Shown here piece after piece: positions 34,505 through 45,677 of a stretch of DNA of 64,000 nt; the stretch's first letter is position 1; the number at the start of each line of letters is the position of its first letter. Both the position numbers and the translations under genes were made by a program. Source of the stretch: Aquanectria penicillioides (taxonomy: Eukaryota > Ascomycota > Sordariomycetes > Hypocreales > Nectriaceae). The stretch lies in NCBI GenBank assembly GCA_003415625.1, contig PYIU01000003.1, positions 5,642,001 through 5,706,000 on the forward strand. The letters are read 5' to 3'. The notes under the pieces were generated by a model. It did not search any database. It had not been told where the DNA came from and was given only the letters and a program-made list of their open reading frames with translations.

Positions 34505-35902
34505 TTAAAGCTTGCCCCAAGCTTCCATCCTCTCCTCCAGCACGCTGTTGAACCATTCGAACCTCTCCACCGGCGGCGCATGTCCCATTCCCTCTTCGAT
34601 GAGCCCCGTACCTGGCTCCAGGGCTCGGATCAGGTGCTCGCCGTTGTTCACCGTGATCATCTTGTCGCGGGTGCCGTGCATGACAAGGATGCGCTCGCGA
34701 CCGACGCTATCGGCGATGGTGTGTAGCTGTTCATCCGACTTCCGGTGGCCGCCAGCAGCCAGCAGCTGAAGCAAGAAGCCCTTGATGGTGAACTCATCCG
34801 GGTTGAGCCGCTTGTGCAGCTCCTGCGCCTGAAAGCGCTGGTAGTTGGAGTCAAACAACAGATACTTGGACTCGGACGGAGGCGGAGCACACTTTGGCGT
34901 GGTGCCGGGGACGGGCAGATTCTCGGCGTCCGGAGCCGCGAGCCATTCCGGGGTGAAGAGGGTCTTGGCCGTGTCGTGGATTGTACGCGCCATGGGTTTG
35001 GGGATGATGAGGCCCGCGATCTCGGCGATGGACTCGGAGAGGCTCTTGTTGTTCTTGACGGCAGCGGAACTACAGCACAGCGAGAGCGACTGCAGACGCT
35101 TAGGTATGGCGAGGGCGACCTCTTGAGCGATCATGCCGCCCATGGAGATGCCGACGAGGTTGACGGAGCGGTCGGCGGTCCAGTCGACGTGGTCGAGCAC
35201 CTCGATGACGTCCTTTGCCATGTCGCTCGTCGTGTAGCGGCTCAGCGGCTTATCACTACCGCCCATGCCGCGGTTATCGAGAAGCAGCACCGAGTACTTG
35301 TCGCCATGGTCGTGTCCAAAGTACTTCGTCTGGCGCTGCCATGACGCCTTGACGCCGGCCAGGCCAATGATGAACTGGATGCGGCCATCAACAACACATC
35401 AGCCCATTTACTCGAACGAGAAATTACGGCTGCGCTGATCGTCGCACAACGCAAAAGAGCTCTCCGAGGAGATGGTTGCCGACCCCGTGAGAACCGCCGG
35501 GGCAAGGAAAGGGAAAGACATCAAACGTACCACGAGCTTGATCGGCCCGGCGCCGTGGATCTCCCACAGGATGCCCACCGGGCCACCACGGCCCTCTGCA
35601 ACAGCAAGCTTGCCTCGAGACTGGGGTTCTAAAGCCCATATAGCCCCTGGGTAAGCGGGGTGCTTGAGCGTCTGCTCTTCGGAGGGATATTTCTTCTGTC
35701 TGAAGCGCATGGCGCGGGAAGGTGTCAGTGGTTTTGCCGTTGTTGCGATACGAAGCACGGAGCGTAACTTGCGCAGCTGGGCCCGACTAAGAAGCGGCCG
35801 CGAAACGAGCATGCCAACGAGGAGGAAAAGAAGAAGAAAAGGGAGGAAAAGCCAGGCTGCATGCATAAGGTGGCTGGCTTGGTTCACTTACGGGGTTGCC
35901 AT
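34505..35902 (-). CDS. Alpha/beta hydrolase (esterase/epoxide-hydrolase-like), 349 residues
   Basis: Three exons: an 11-nt first exon 35892-35902 (ATG plus eight bases before GTAAGT), 35531-35699 and 34505-35374. The joined start MATPQKKYPSEEQTLKHPAY and GKLAVAEGRGGPVGILWEIHG match the usual N-terminus of this fungal family as I remember it. That is why the tiny exon is preferred over an uninterrupted frame starting at 35887. The core: LAGVKASWQRQTKYFG, VLLLDNRGMGGSDKP, the nucleophile in NLVGISMGG (Ser137), an Asp in MHGTRDKMITV, and a His in EEGMGHAPPVE, so the triad is complete. It is probably a cytosolic esterase or lactonase; substrate unknown. It is convergent with NMT, 270 bp apart. 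Confidence 0.87.
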
Positions 35903-36559
35903 GATGTTTGCTCGTCACTTAGCGCCTTGCGAGAGTGGCCAACAAAGCCAGCCGTCTGTGATGCGGGAGACGGACAGTGTGTCCTGCACAGCGGCGAACT
36001 TGCTGGGAGGATCGTGGGAGAGATTAGATCTCTCTTATTCGGACGTTGAAGCGGGAAAGTTTACGCAAAGCCAAATGCGGCAAGCGAGTATCCAAAGCAT
36101 AAACTCAACGGGCTCTTAAGCAAAAATCATATAAATAGATACTGGAATGCTACGGTTATCCCTCGACGTTGAGTCCTTGTCCTTTCACACCACGCGGTGG
36201 AGTATTGTTGGTGGGCAGACAGCTGTAGTAGTGACGTTGCTCCCCATCCGCACGTGCCGAGCTATTCCAAAGGCCGGCATCATCCAAGCAAGCGGGGGGG
36301 GGGCCGCATCAACCTATGCCATGCCAAGTCTCCAAATCAATCCCATTTTATTCCTTTTTTTTAAAACCGGGTGAGGTTCTAGCTCCTCGAATTCGCTTAT
36401 TGTACAGCATATACATGGGCCGCTTCATCTGGGGCCTCAAGTGTCCCGCGCCTTCCTTCAAGGCGTCATACCTAGCATCTTTGCGACTCGAGACCATCAT
36501 CGGCACTGTCTATCAAAAAGGTCTGCCACTCCGACGTGTCGCCTCTTTCCATAAACCCT
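35903..36559. other. Intergenic, no gene seen
   Basis: 657 bp between tandem minus-strand genes, holding the promoter of the hydrolase and the 3' end of SWP1. A 10-G run lies at 36294-36303. Confidence 0.5.
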
Positions 36560-37647
36560 TTACCGCTCACCAGCGAGGCGTCTGCTCTGGACCTCGCTCA
36601 GCGCCTTGGTTCCGCTCAGGAAGGAGACAATGGAGAGGACGATGACAACGGGCAGAGTCTGGAAAAGGTTCCACACGCTGTAGTAGAGGAAGAAGGCGAC
36701 CTCAATGGCAACAATGGACCCGAAGAAGACGGCGTGCGAGACCGGCGCAGCACCGAGAGCCTTGGGGAGGTGGCTGACGTTGGCGCCGAGGAAGAGCCAC
36801 TGCAACACATGTTAGCATACGTCACCTCTCTAGGATTGCGAGACAACTGGGGTACATACAGCACCAAAAAGGACGGGAAGAGTAGCCAGGACAGCCAGGA
36901 CAAAGAACAGCGAAATGATCATGGGAGGGCTCTTGGGATCGGGGCGGAAGGTGTGGCTGATCAAGGCGCGCTTGCCGTATCGCACAGGGGCCTCGTAATG
37001 GGGCGCAGGCGAATTGGGGTCGAGCTGGACCTCGACATCGAAGACGGGGGAGATGGTGGCCTTGGATGAACCAAAGGAGCCAAGAACCAAGGTGGCCTTG
37101 AGGGGCTCGTCTGTCAGGAGCAGCTGGATGGGGAGGTCCTTCTGGGTCTTGAGGATTCGTCAGCACATGTCATTGCGGGTTCTCGGGGGTGCACAATCTC
37201 GTACAATAGTGACGGAGCCCTTTCCAGATGCCCTGACGGTAAGGGGATAGGGTGCCTCGAGGCCAGAAGACTCAGTCAAAATCAAGAAGGCCTGGTGAGG
37301 ACGCTTCGCTTTGGAGCCATCCTTGGTGGTCAAGGAGACCGTGATGGTATCCTTGAGGCCCAGGACGACGGGTTTCTTGGCATATTCGTTCGCAGCAAAC
37401 CTGCAGTGCTCATTCCCGTCAGCAATTGCATCCCCCTCGAAGTACGTGTGCATTGATGGGGCGTGTCTGGACGCATCTCGTCCTCGGGCGCGGAGCGAGG
37501 GTTTCGTGGTGGGAGAGCTCACTTCTGGGAGACGGCGTTGGCCTTCTTGGATCCAACGGAGACGGTGGCGTCAGAGAAACCCCATGACGAAGCGGCGTGG
37601 GCGGCACCCGCAAGGAACAGAAGGGACGACGCGATCGAGAAGCGCAT
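36560..37647 (-). CDS. SWP1: Oligosaccharyltransferase subunit, ribophorin II / SWP1
   Basis: ER membrane subunit of the complex that transfers the N-glycan to Asn. Exons 37523-37647, 37205-37400, 36860-37147 and 36560-36799 join in phase to 282 residues. Residues 1-18 (MRFSIASSLLFLAGAAHA) form a signal peptide. The lumenal domain has WGFSDATVSVGSKKANAVSQ, KPVVLGLKDTITVSLT, PHQAFLILTESSGLEAPYPL and TQKDLPIQLLLTDEPLKATL. Three hydrophobic segments end the protein: MIISLFFVLAVLATLPVLFGA, AVFFGSIVAIEVAFFLYYSV and LFQTLPVVIVLSIVSFLSGT. Length and topology match SWP1. Confidence 0.93.
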
Positions 37648-38080
37648 GGTGGGTGGGTGTGGTGGTGGGAATTTGGAGTAGTCGAGGCTGAACTGAAGTG
37701 GACAGCTTGAAGAGAGACCAGATGTACAGGATCCAGATGCACCATGTAGCTCTATGGAGGTTACGTGGTGGTAGCTGGAGCAATTTAATTGGCCGAAGCT
37801 GGGTAGACTTGGTGGGGCCCCGACAGGAGTACGTACTTCGCCTCAAGCCTCAGGGGGTGCCGCTCTAGGGTAAGCTGGTTTGTCTGGCACTTGCCAGGGC
37901 CCACTGACTTATTGAGTTGACAATCCTGACACTTAACATCAAAATATATCATCAGCGTTGAATAATTTCAACTGTCATTGTTGGTGACAGATGTCGGCAT
38001 CTCTTAAAGTAAAATTATCTATAATTTTGACCCTTTGGTTGTATCGTTTGTTTCATTTGGTATCCTAGCTTATATGTAAC
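37648..38080. other. Flank between SWP1 and the retrotransposon
   Basis: 433 bp. The first 200 bp hold the SWP1 promoter. From about 37920 the sequence is AT-rich but shows no clear RIP pattern. It ends in the target duplication GTAAC. Confidence 0.6.
38076..38080. repeat. Target site duplication GTAAC (left)
   Basis: GTAAC directly before the left LTR, repeated at 43587-43591 directly after the right LTR. Five base pairs is the usual duplication for LTR elements. Confidence 0.85.
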
Positions 38081-38339
38081 TGTAAACAATATATAGGCAT
38101 GCGCAGAGACGGTTATAGCGGGCAATATGCGCAATGGGTCGGTCTAGATCAATTGGGATTTGTAAGGAGCAGCTAGATAGTAGTTGCAGAATGCAGTTAC
38201 CTATTTATAGTGCAGGGATTCCCTTATGAGGATATATGGCCTTAAGACCTAAGCCCATAAGGCCCCTAAGGTTGGCTTGTGGCCGGCCGCTATATTTATA
38301 GCAACAACTACCTTTGCCTGGCTGCTATATCTATTAATA
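38081..38339 (-). repeat. 3' LTR of the copia element (left)
   Basis: 259 bp; begins TGTAAACAAT on the plus strand and ends CTATTAATA, mutated from the CCGTCAACA seen in the right copy. Same length as the right LTR. More C-to-T and G-to-A changes than the right copy over its last 90 bp. Confidence 0.9.
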
Positions 38340-38347
38340 CTCCCTTT
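38340..38347 (-). other. Polypurine tract of the copia element
   Basis: On the minus strand AAAGGGAG directly adjoins the inner edge of the 3' LTR, where plus-strand DNA synthesis would be primed. Confidence 0.75.
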
Positions 38348-39530
38348 AAGCCTAATTAAGGGCTTATCTTTAGGTGCTATTATAAGGCTATCCTAACCTT
38401 CCTTATATATATATTCCTTATATAATTATAGAGTTGTTCTTTTCTTATTATTAGGGCGATTATTTGCTTAAGTAGAACTTTCTTGCTGTAGCTAAAGGCA
38501 TTGCTATAAGCTTTTATAGGTACTATTTGCACTTACTTTAGTGTTTTTAATATAGCACCTCTTTTAATTTTAGCCTTAATCCTAAGGCATTAATAAAAGA
38601 GCAGTATAATAGGCCTATTAGTAGCTTTATAAATATATTGGTAATGTTTTTAGTAAAAGGGATGTATTATAGTTTAATTGTACTGTTTTTAATGGCCTCT
38701 TTTATAAAGTAATACTGCACTTAAATATGCTTTATGTAGGTATAGAATTTAGGGTTATATATTAGCTTTATAGCGCTTTGGTTGTCTATAAAGATTACTA
38801 TTAAGGCAATTAATAGGCTATTAAGTTCTTCTATAAAGCTCTTTATCTATATAACTTATAATATTGCCTTTATTAATATATAGTATTTAGCTTCTATTAA
38901 GGACTTTATTATAGTCTTTTAATGCTTGCTAAACTATATAATTAGGCCCCTATTTATAAAGAATATATATCCTTTAGTTAATTATACTGTCTTTAGGCAG
39001 CTAGTATAGTTAGAGTTACAATAGCCATAAAAACTAAATAGATTGCTATATAACTTTTCCTTAAGGCAGTAATAATAGATAGAGTAATTAAGGCTTCCTT
39101 TAATATATTATAGTATCCTTTTTATAGCCTTAAGTTATTGCTTGCTTAAGCTATTTAGGAAGTGTGCCTAAAGACTATATATAAAGGCTAGATTAGGCTG
39201 GCTTTACTATAAAAGATAGTTAACTTTTCCTACTATTAATATATATTTTTTGCTAGTAGCCTTTATGCTAGGGATATTAATTGCTTTAGCTAAATAATAG
39301 GTTTCTATTTCTATTAATATATTTATAGCTTTATAGTTAAGGTATTTAAATTGCTTAAAAATGCTTATTATATAGTCTCTTTATAATAGTATAAGTAATC
39401 TATCTTTTTTTGCTATAATGGCTATACTTAAAAAGAGCTTAGGAAATTTAAATAACTTTATCTTTACTTTTTATATAAGTTTATTAATAAAGGTATTTGC
39501 ATTTTTATTATTATTAATAATTATAAGTAT

Positions 39531-39542
39531 ATTATTTATATA
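39531..39542 (-). pseudogene. Reverse transcriptase catalytic box relic (YVDD to YINN)
   Basis: On the minus strand the frame reads AIYINNILIIINNNKNANTF. It aligns with the copia RT block AIYVDDILIIS-type with both catalytic Asp changed to Asn by G-to-A. Flanking sequence has many stops. Confidence 0.75.
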
Positions 39543-40832
39543 TATAGCCATAATAATCTCCTTTACTTAATTTATATAGACTATAGTATTGCTCTATAGC
39601 CTCTTAAGGCCTAATTTACTAAATATCTTCTTTAGTTTTTTTTATTATTATTAGGCATTTTACTTAAGGCTATATAGGGCTATAAGTAACTATATAATAT
39701 ACTTAATGCCTTATTTATAGCCTACTTTTTTAGTTAAGTATTTATACTTTAGATCCTTAAAGAATTCATTAAGTAAAGGAAAGGTTATAATATAGATATT
39801 TTCTTTTAGCTCTTTATTTAAATATACTATAATTATATTATTTTATAATAGCTTCTTTTTGGTCTATATAGTATAAGCAAGTAGCATCCTTTAGGAGTTA
39901 GCTCTTGCAGTAAAGAAAAAGGTCTTTTAGTAATTAATGCCTTCCTTTTGCATAAAGCTATATACTATAAGTTAAGCTTTATATATAACTATTATATTAT
40001 TCTTATCTTTTTTATATTAATTTACCTACTTTACTGTAAGTAGTCTTTTGCTTTTTGGTAACTCCCTTTTTAAAATGAATTTAAGTATGCCTTTATTAAT
40101 AAAGGCATAAATCTCCTTAAAGAATGCCTCCCTTTAAAGGTTAGTATCTAGCTAATTAAGGGCATTATAGACTATAGTTAGGTTAGTGTTAGTACAGGCA
40201 GCTAGAATCTGCTTTTTTGCAGCTATTACTAGCATTATAAGGTATCTCTTAAAGTTATTAAATACTCCCTTTAGTTATAATTAAATAATCTCTTTACCTT
40301 TTGCTATAGGCAGTAGAATGGGCTTATAGAATACTATATATATTATTATAATAACTTTCTTTATTTTAGGGTTCTAAATCCTATATACCTTAATTCCTTA
40401 AAATTCTATAAGGATTCCTTTTTAACTATAAGGCAGTATCTTTTTAGATCTATTGCACTTTTCCTATTTAATATAAATAAATGCCTTTAACCCTAAAATC
40501 TATAGATGCTTAATACTTAATATATATTCCTTTTTTAGGATTAAATCCATAAAGTAAACCTTATAAAGGGTCTTTTAATTTAATGACCTTATTGCTATAA
40601 TGTTAGTAATATATATAACTATAAGAATAATCTCTCTTTATAGCCTAAAAGGGATATTTATTGCTATTATTATGCTTTTTGCCTTCTTTTGGATTGTATA
40701 GTTTGCCTGTTTAGCAAAGCCATTCTATTTATGGCCGTACGGCGGCGTAATAATTGCAGGGATCCCTATCTTTAAGAGGAGTTTATTGACCTTTCTATTA
40801 ATGAATTTATAGCTGCCATTAAACTATATCTT

Positions 40833-41030
40833 TTAGGGCGGATTATAGGCTATAATAGTTCTAAACACTAAAAGATCTTCTTCCATTAAGGTAGCAGTAT
40901 TGCTTTTCTTCTTAAGTAAATTGCTATAAAAGTAATAGCTCTTATTATTAATTATAAGCTTAAAATACCTCTTTCTATTATATATATATAGATTTAGCTC
41001 TATAAGGTCTATATAAAGGAGGTTAAGCAT
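40833..41030 (-). pseudogene. Integrase core relic of the copia element
   Basis: 65 codons open on the minus strand: LNLLYIDLIELNLYIYNRKR, then YFKLIINNKSYYFYSNLLKK and KSNTAT. This matches the copia integrase stretch that contains the first catalytic Asp (YIDL) and the YF...I.NKS.YF.S block. Stops lie on both sides. Confidence 0.75.
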
Positions 41031-41291
41031 ATAGTTTACTCTTTCTTATAATATCTTTAGTAAGAACCTTATGCTTTTAGTAAGCTTGCAATCTTTATAG
41101 GGTATATTAAGCGGCTTATAATTATTAAGCCTACCTTTTATAACCTTAAAGGTATAGTTAAGGGCTTTTTAATTTATATAAGTAAGTCTTTAGTGCTATA
41201 TCCTTACTTTAAACTATTCTATTTATATTAGCATTATCTTAAAAATAGAGTGGTGGCTTGTTGTACTTTTTACTACTTTAAGTAAAAACTT

Positions 41292-41534
41292 TTAGTTAAG
41301 GACATTAAGGGTTATAAAGATCTTACTATTGCTATTAAAAATCTTATTCTTAATTATATAACCGCTAAAAAGATAGACTTTCTTACTAAAGATTATATTT
41401 AGTAGGAAATCTTTAATAAGGACTATATCTTTAAGTATTATAATCCTTATTCTCTCTCCCTTTATAAATAGTATAATTACTACTATTCCTATAGCTATAG
41501 GGTATATAGTGCCTCTACCTATAAGAATTGGCAT
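41292..41534 (-). pseudogene. Protease-to-integrase region relic of the copia element
   Basis: 80 codons open on the minus strand: GRGTIYPIAIGIVVIILF, then IIILKDIVLIKDFLLNIIFS and KVYLFSGYII. This is the copia block just after the aspartic protease (typically LKDVLYVP...NLLS). Many Ile codons are explained by C-to-T change of Thr/Val codons. Confidence 0.72.
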
Positions 41535-42023
41535 TATTTTATTAAGTTTATGCTATTTATTTTCTTTAAATTATTTAAAGTTATTAATAGTATATATATT
41601 GGCTCTTAAGTCCTAAAGCCAATAGTCTTTTTAGTTAGTAAGGCCTAATTCTATAGATATTAAAATAGTAATAAAGTTGCTATTTCCTTTAGCCTTTAGT
41701 ATAGCATTATTATTAATATTAGGGGGACTATATAATTGCTATTTTAATAGGCTAGAAATTATTACTATAGCTGTCTTTTTTACTAATAACCTTATAAAAG
41801 TATTATTAAAGAACTTTCTTGCCTTTAAGCCTTTATAATATATAAAAATAATATTATTATTATTATTAGAGTTATCTTTAGCTTCCTTTATATTTTTGGC
41901 ACTTTACTTATTTAATTCTATATATAGAGTAGTCTTTTTAGTCTTTTTAGCGGTTTTATTACTATTATCTTTTTTCTTTAACCTTCTATTTTTATTGCTT
42001 TTGCTCTCTTTCTATAGAGATAG

Positions 42024-42065
42024 GCAGTTCTTTATAATATAACCTTTTTAATTATAGTTAAAGCA
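42024..42065 (-). pseudogene. Gag zinc-knuckle relic
   Basis: Minus-strand reading is C-F-N-Y-N-stop-K-G-Y-I-I-K-N-C, a C-x2-C-x4-H-x4-C knuckle whose second Cys became Tyr and His became Tyr, with a CAA-to-TAA stop. All three are RIP-type transitions. It places gag at the right end of the interior. Confidence 0.75.
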
Positions 42066-43313
42066 TTTGCCGCTTTTAGGATCTTTTCTATAGTTATTCT
42101 TTTTATTTAATTAAGCATTTATTTATATGCCTTTCTTACTACTAAAGTCTTTATTTTTCTTCTAGAAAGTCTATAGACTTTTAGCTTCATTAATAAAGTC
42201 TTCCTATATCTTATAAATAGATTAATATTTCCCCTTTTGCTTATAGTTGCATTAAAATGCATTTTATTTAGGAAAGACCTTTTTAATACTATCTATAAAC
42301 CTTATTTTTTCCTAATACTTAAAGAGCTTGCTGCTAGCTTTAATAATGCTATTTATAATGCAGTAAAAGTTATTAATATAACTTTAGACCCCTTATAGTT
42401 TCTTTAGAGTTAGGGACTTTAATTTTTAATAGAGGTTAGCTAGGCTTTACTAAAACCTTATATTATTGTACCTTTTTATTAGTAGCTTAATAGCCTTTAT
42501 GCTAGTCTTTACTAAAGATAATAATGGCTTTAGTTTCTATAAAACTGCTATTTTTATAGTAGCAATTAAATGCATTTCTTCTAAATGTAAGATCCTAATC
42601 TCTTTATACTACCTAATAGTAATTATAGCATAAAAGAGATATCTCTTTTAAGTGGCCTAATTCTCTAATCCCTTAAGTATATTATCTCTCTTTATCTTAA
42701 AGTTAAAACCAATAAAATCCTTAATTTTAATTAATTATAAGTTTATAATCTTCTTTTTACTTAAGGCAGGCTTTACTAATATCTCTCTATTCCTTAAGAA
42801 ACTAAACATTTTATCTAAAGCTTTTAAGGGCTCCCTTAAGGTATAGAAGAGTTAGCTTCTTTAGTACTTAAAGCTTTTATTTTTATTATTTTCCACTTTA
42901 AATTCTAATTTATTTTTAGGCTATATCTTATACTTAATTTTTAATTTATTTTTAGTCTTTTGGTTAAAGTGCTTCTATAGCTTTTATATTTACTGTATTA
43001 TCTTTATTATTTACTATATTATAATATTTAGATTTAATTAAGTTTTCTATAGGTCCTTTTTAGTAGGCTTTACTAACCTTTTAAGGGGGGGTAGGAGATC
43101 CTTAAGATTATCTTCTCCTTTAATAGGATTTTCTTTATTATTAGTCCATTTAATTGCTTTAATAATAAGGACTAGCTTTAGGGCCGGCTTTAAAGCCATT
43201 GCCTAGGTCTTAGGACCTTAACTGATCGATATCGCAAGCGCCGACTTTAAGGGATAAACTTTAGGTTGGTCTAAACCTTCCGAATAGCTGCAATTTCTTC
43301 TTAAATTAAAGCT

Positions 43314-43327
43314 CCAGGCTTATAACC
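43314..43327 (-). other. Primer-binding site resembling a half-tRNA-iMet site
   Basis: Minus strand GGTTATAAGCCTGG directly next to the 5' LTR. It equals GGTTATGAGCCCGG with two RIP-type transitions, the complement of the initiator tRNA-Met anticodon stem-loop. Some copia elements such as Ty5 prime with a half tRNA cut there. Confidence 0.7.
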
Positions 43328-43586
43328 TATAAATAATATATAGGCACACGCAGAGACAGTTACAGCGGGCGATATGCGCAATGGGTTGGTCTAGATTAAT
43401 TGGGATTTGTAAGGAGTAGCTAGATAGTGGTTGCAGAATGCAGTTACCTATTTATAGTGCAGGGATTCCCTTATGAGGATATATGGCCTTAAGACCTAGG
43501 CCCATAAGGCCCCTGAGGTCGGCTTGTGGCCGGCCGCTATGTCTGTAGCGACGACCACCTTCGCCCGGCCGCTATATCCGTCAACA
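43328..43586 (-). repeat. 5' LTR of the copia element (right)
   Basis: 259 bp; begins TATAAATAAT (mutated TGTAAACAAT) and ends CCGTCAACA. The last 90 bp are GC-rich and look nearly unmutated, unlike the left copy. Confidence 0.9.
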
Positions 43587-43591
43587 GTAAC
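43587..43591. repeat. Target site duplication GTAAC (right)
   Basis: Matches 38076-38080 at the other end of the element. Confidence 0.85.
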
Positions 43592-43694
43592 CAAAACCGC
43601 CAGCCCAACCTCGGGGAGACCAGTCATCATTGAAATCAAGTGTATCATACGCTTTGTAAAGAACTCTCTGCATGCCCGCGTTTGGTCAATGACC

Positions 43695-44704
43695 TCATGT
43701 CTGTGCTCTAATTTCCGTCCTGTGACCTTTAATTGCCTGAATCTCCTCCTCCGTAAGCTCCATGCCAAACCATTCCTTCAGCGCCTTGATGCGATCTTCT
43801 TCCGTGTTACACTCTTGCACCACCTTAGTCTTGCCCCCGGGATTCTCTTTAACCACATCGTTGACCAACATCCGTTTCCCGTAAACCTCTTGGCCTCCTG
43901 CGGCGGTTGCGCATGGTCGACGAAGGAATTTTACCACCAGCACTGTCGTCGTTTGAAAACTCTTGCTGCTCGTGCTGGTGTAGTGGTTGGTGACCTCAAA
44001 GTCCGACGGCAGCCACTCCACAGCATGGCTGAAGGCATAGTGGCTCGTCCAAGACTGGTCGGGAGAGTTGCGCACCTGGTAAATCCACATGCGGCGGCCG
44101 GGGGTCAGCTCTGTCTGGCCGGGGATAAAGTCCCGAATCAGGCGGCCGTCCTGAGTGCCCATGTTGCGCCACTCGGCGTCCGCGAGCATGGGCATCGGCT
44201 GCGTGGGGCCGTCGCCGCCGAAACTAACATCCAAAATCCACCTGGAGTTGTCTGCCAGCGTGACAATGTTGACAACGTGAACCCTGTGCCAACGTTAACT
44301 CATGGACCTTCTTTTCCAGCAGGGGAGACGCACCAGCCAGGGTATCCTCCATGGGGAACGCCATCCTTGCGCGGCCGCACCCTGACACCGACGGGATACA
44401 CCTGGAAGCCCAGGGCTCGCAGCATGTAATTCAAGAACATGCTGTTTTCCATGCAGTAGCCGCCACGTCCACGGCCATCGATGACGAACTTTTTGTACAG
44501 TTCTTCGGGATCAAGAGTCACAGTGCGGTGATCCGAATAATGCAGTAGCAAGTTCTCATATGGGATCTCAGTGATCATGTGCTTGTGGATGGCAGAGAGA
44601 AAGGCGTGGTCCAGGATAGGTTCATTTCCAAGATAGAACTCTGAAGGAATCTTGAGGTGAGAGAGAAACTTGGCCACCTGGGCCTCGGAGTAGATGGGTG
44701 CCAT
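43695..44704 (-). CDS. Arylamine N-acetyltransferase
   Basis: Transfers acetyl from acetyl-CoA (malonyl-CoA in some fungal enzymes) to arylamines in the cytosol. Exons 44334-44704 and 43695-44283 give 319 residues. Catalytic triad visible: Cys84 in GRGGYCMENSMF, His126 just after the splice join (PGW-VHVVNIV), and Asp142 in WILDVSFGG. The N-terminal PYENLLLHY block is also typical. Fusarium relatives such as FDB2 detoxify plant benzoxazolinone products, so xenobiotic tolerance is a reasonable guess. The stop codon lies 108 bp from the copia right LTR, so the element sits in the 3' flank; the frame is intact with no RIP-like damage. Confidence 0.94.
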
Positions 44705-45677
44705 GGTGTTGACAGCTAAGGAAGGAAAAACGAAGAATGGTGTAGGAGAGTTGGTGGATAGCAGCTTCGGAGTCCCACGATTATTTCAATGGGCACGGGC
44801 TTGATTCAACATCGAGCAAACAGCCCGTAATTTTTTTTTAAGGAATTCAAGGCACAATGCGTGACAAGGAGAAGAAGAAGAAGAAGAAGAAGAAGAAGAA
44901 GAAGAAGACAAAGACAAGTAAGATGAGAAGCAAAGTCAAATGAGTCAAGACACAAGCTCACGGCGTCAGGTCATCCTAATCTGGACTCCGTGCCATGTCC
45001 CGCAGCGCAGCGCTGCAAGGGCCTCATAGGCGCTCTGCAAAAAGGCCGGTCCTTGTATCCACGCATGTACATGAACTGCGCCCTCCAGCGGGCCAGTCGT
45101 AGGAAGGCGGCGGTAGCAACACCAGCCAATCAGTGGAATTCTGGCGTTTACTTCGGGAGGCTGCGTATATTCGGCCGGACTGTCGGCTAGGGCATTACGT
45201 TGTCTGACCGTTGACGCTCAGTGACGTCTTAGCTCGTCTGTCGTGGGTTCGCGGCACCCCGGAATAAATGCCTCTCGTCCTAAGGGTTTCGGGGGTAGTC
45301 GGCGTCAACGCGGGGTATTTGACGAGGTTCGATCGATGGGCGGTCTTTACGTTGGCGGAGGCCCTTGGTTAGCAAACATGTAAGATGGGAGTCACACCAA
45401 GGAAACCTAGACTCGCCGCGGTCACCTACGTCGAAGATATGAGCACATGTGCAAGTGACTATTGGTTGGGTTGTTTCCCCTTGTCTGTTACGACAGTGAT
45501 TCGGATCCTCTAGATGTCATGACATGCTCATGCTCAAACACACTCTCAGGCTCCCGTTCAACTAAAGAGCCGTAATTCGCCAATACCTCCATGCAAGTGA
45601 ACTCTAGCTGCACAATGACCTTTCCCGCCAGAACGCCAAACACAAGTGTAATCATCCGTTATCTTGCTCTCCTGCAT
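44705..45677. other. Intergenic, GAA repeat, no gene seen
   Basis: 973 bp upstream of the NAT gene and downstream of the glutaminyl cyclase gene, both on the minus strand. Contains the GAA microsatellite and a short T run near 44831. Confidence 0.55.
44871..44908. repeat. GAA microsatellite
   Basis: About twelve GAA units in the NAT gene promoter region. Confidence 0.9.

Larger units (their letters stand above)
38081..43586 (-). mobile_element. Ty1/copia LTR retrotransposon, full length, RIP-degraded, inactive
   Basis: 5,506 bp bounded by 259-bp direct LTRs and GTAAC target duplications. The interior is extremely AT-rich with abundant TA dinucleotides, and every frame is full of stops. On the minus strand, remnants occur in copia order: gag zinc knuckle (42024-42065), protease-region block (41292-41534), integrase block (40833-41030) and reverse transcriptase YVDD relic (39531-39542). 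A primer-binding site and polypurine tract abut the two LTRs. Differences between the LTRs are transitions wherever I compared them. That pattern, with the AT shift limited to the element, fits RIP, which acts on repeats in ascomycetes. It cannot encode protein now. Confidence 0.93.

Noticed and set aside
38081..43586. AT-rich block as mitochondrial DNA insertion or centromere
   Set aside because: LTRs, target duplication, PBS, polypurine tract and copia protein relics explain it as a mutated retrotransposon.
43524..44429. 301-codon plus-strand frame
   Set aside because: Antisense to arylamine N-acetyltransferase, whose catalytic triad and splice join are clear on the minus strand.
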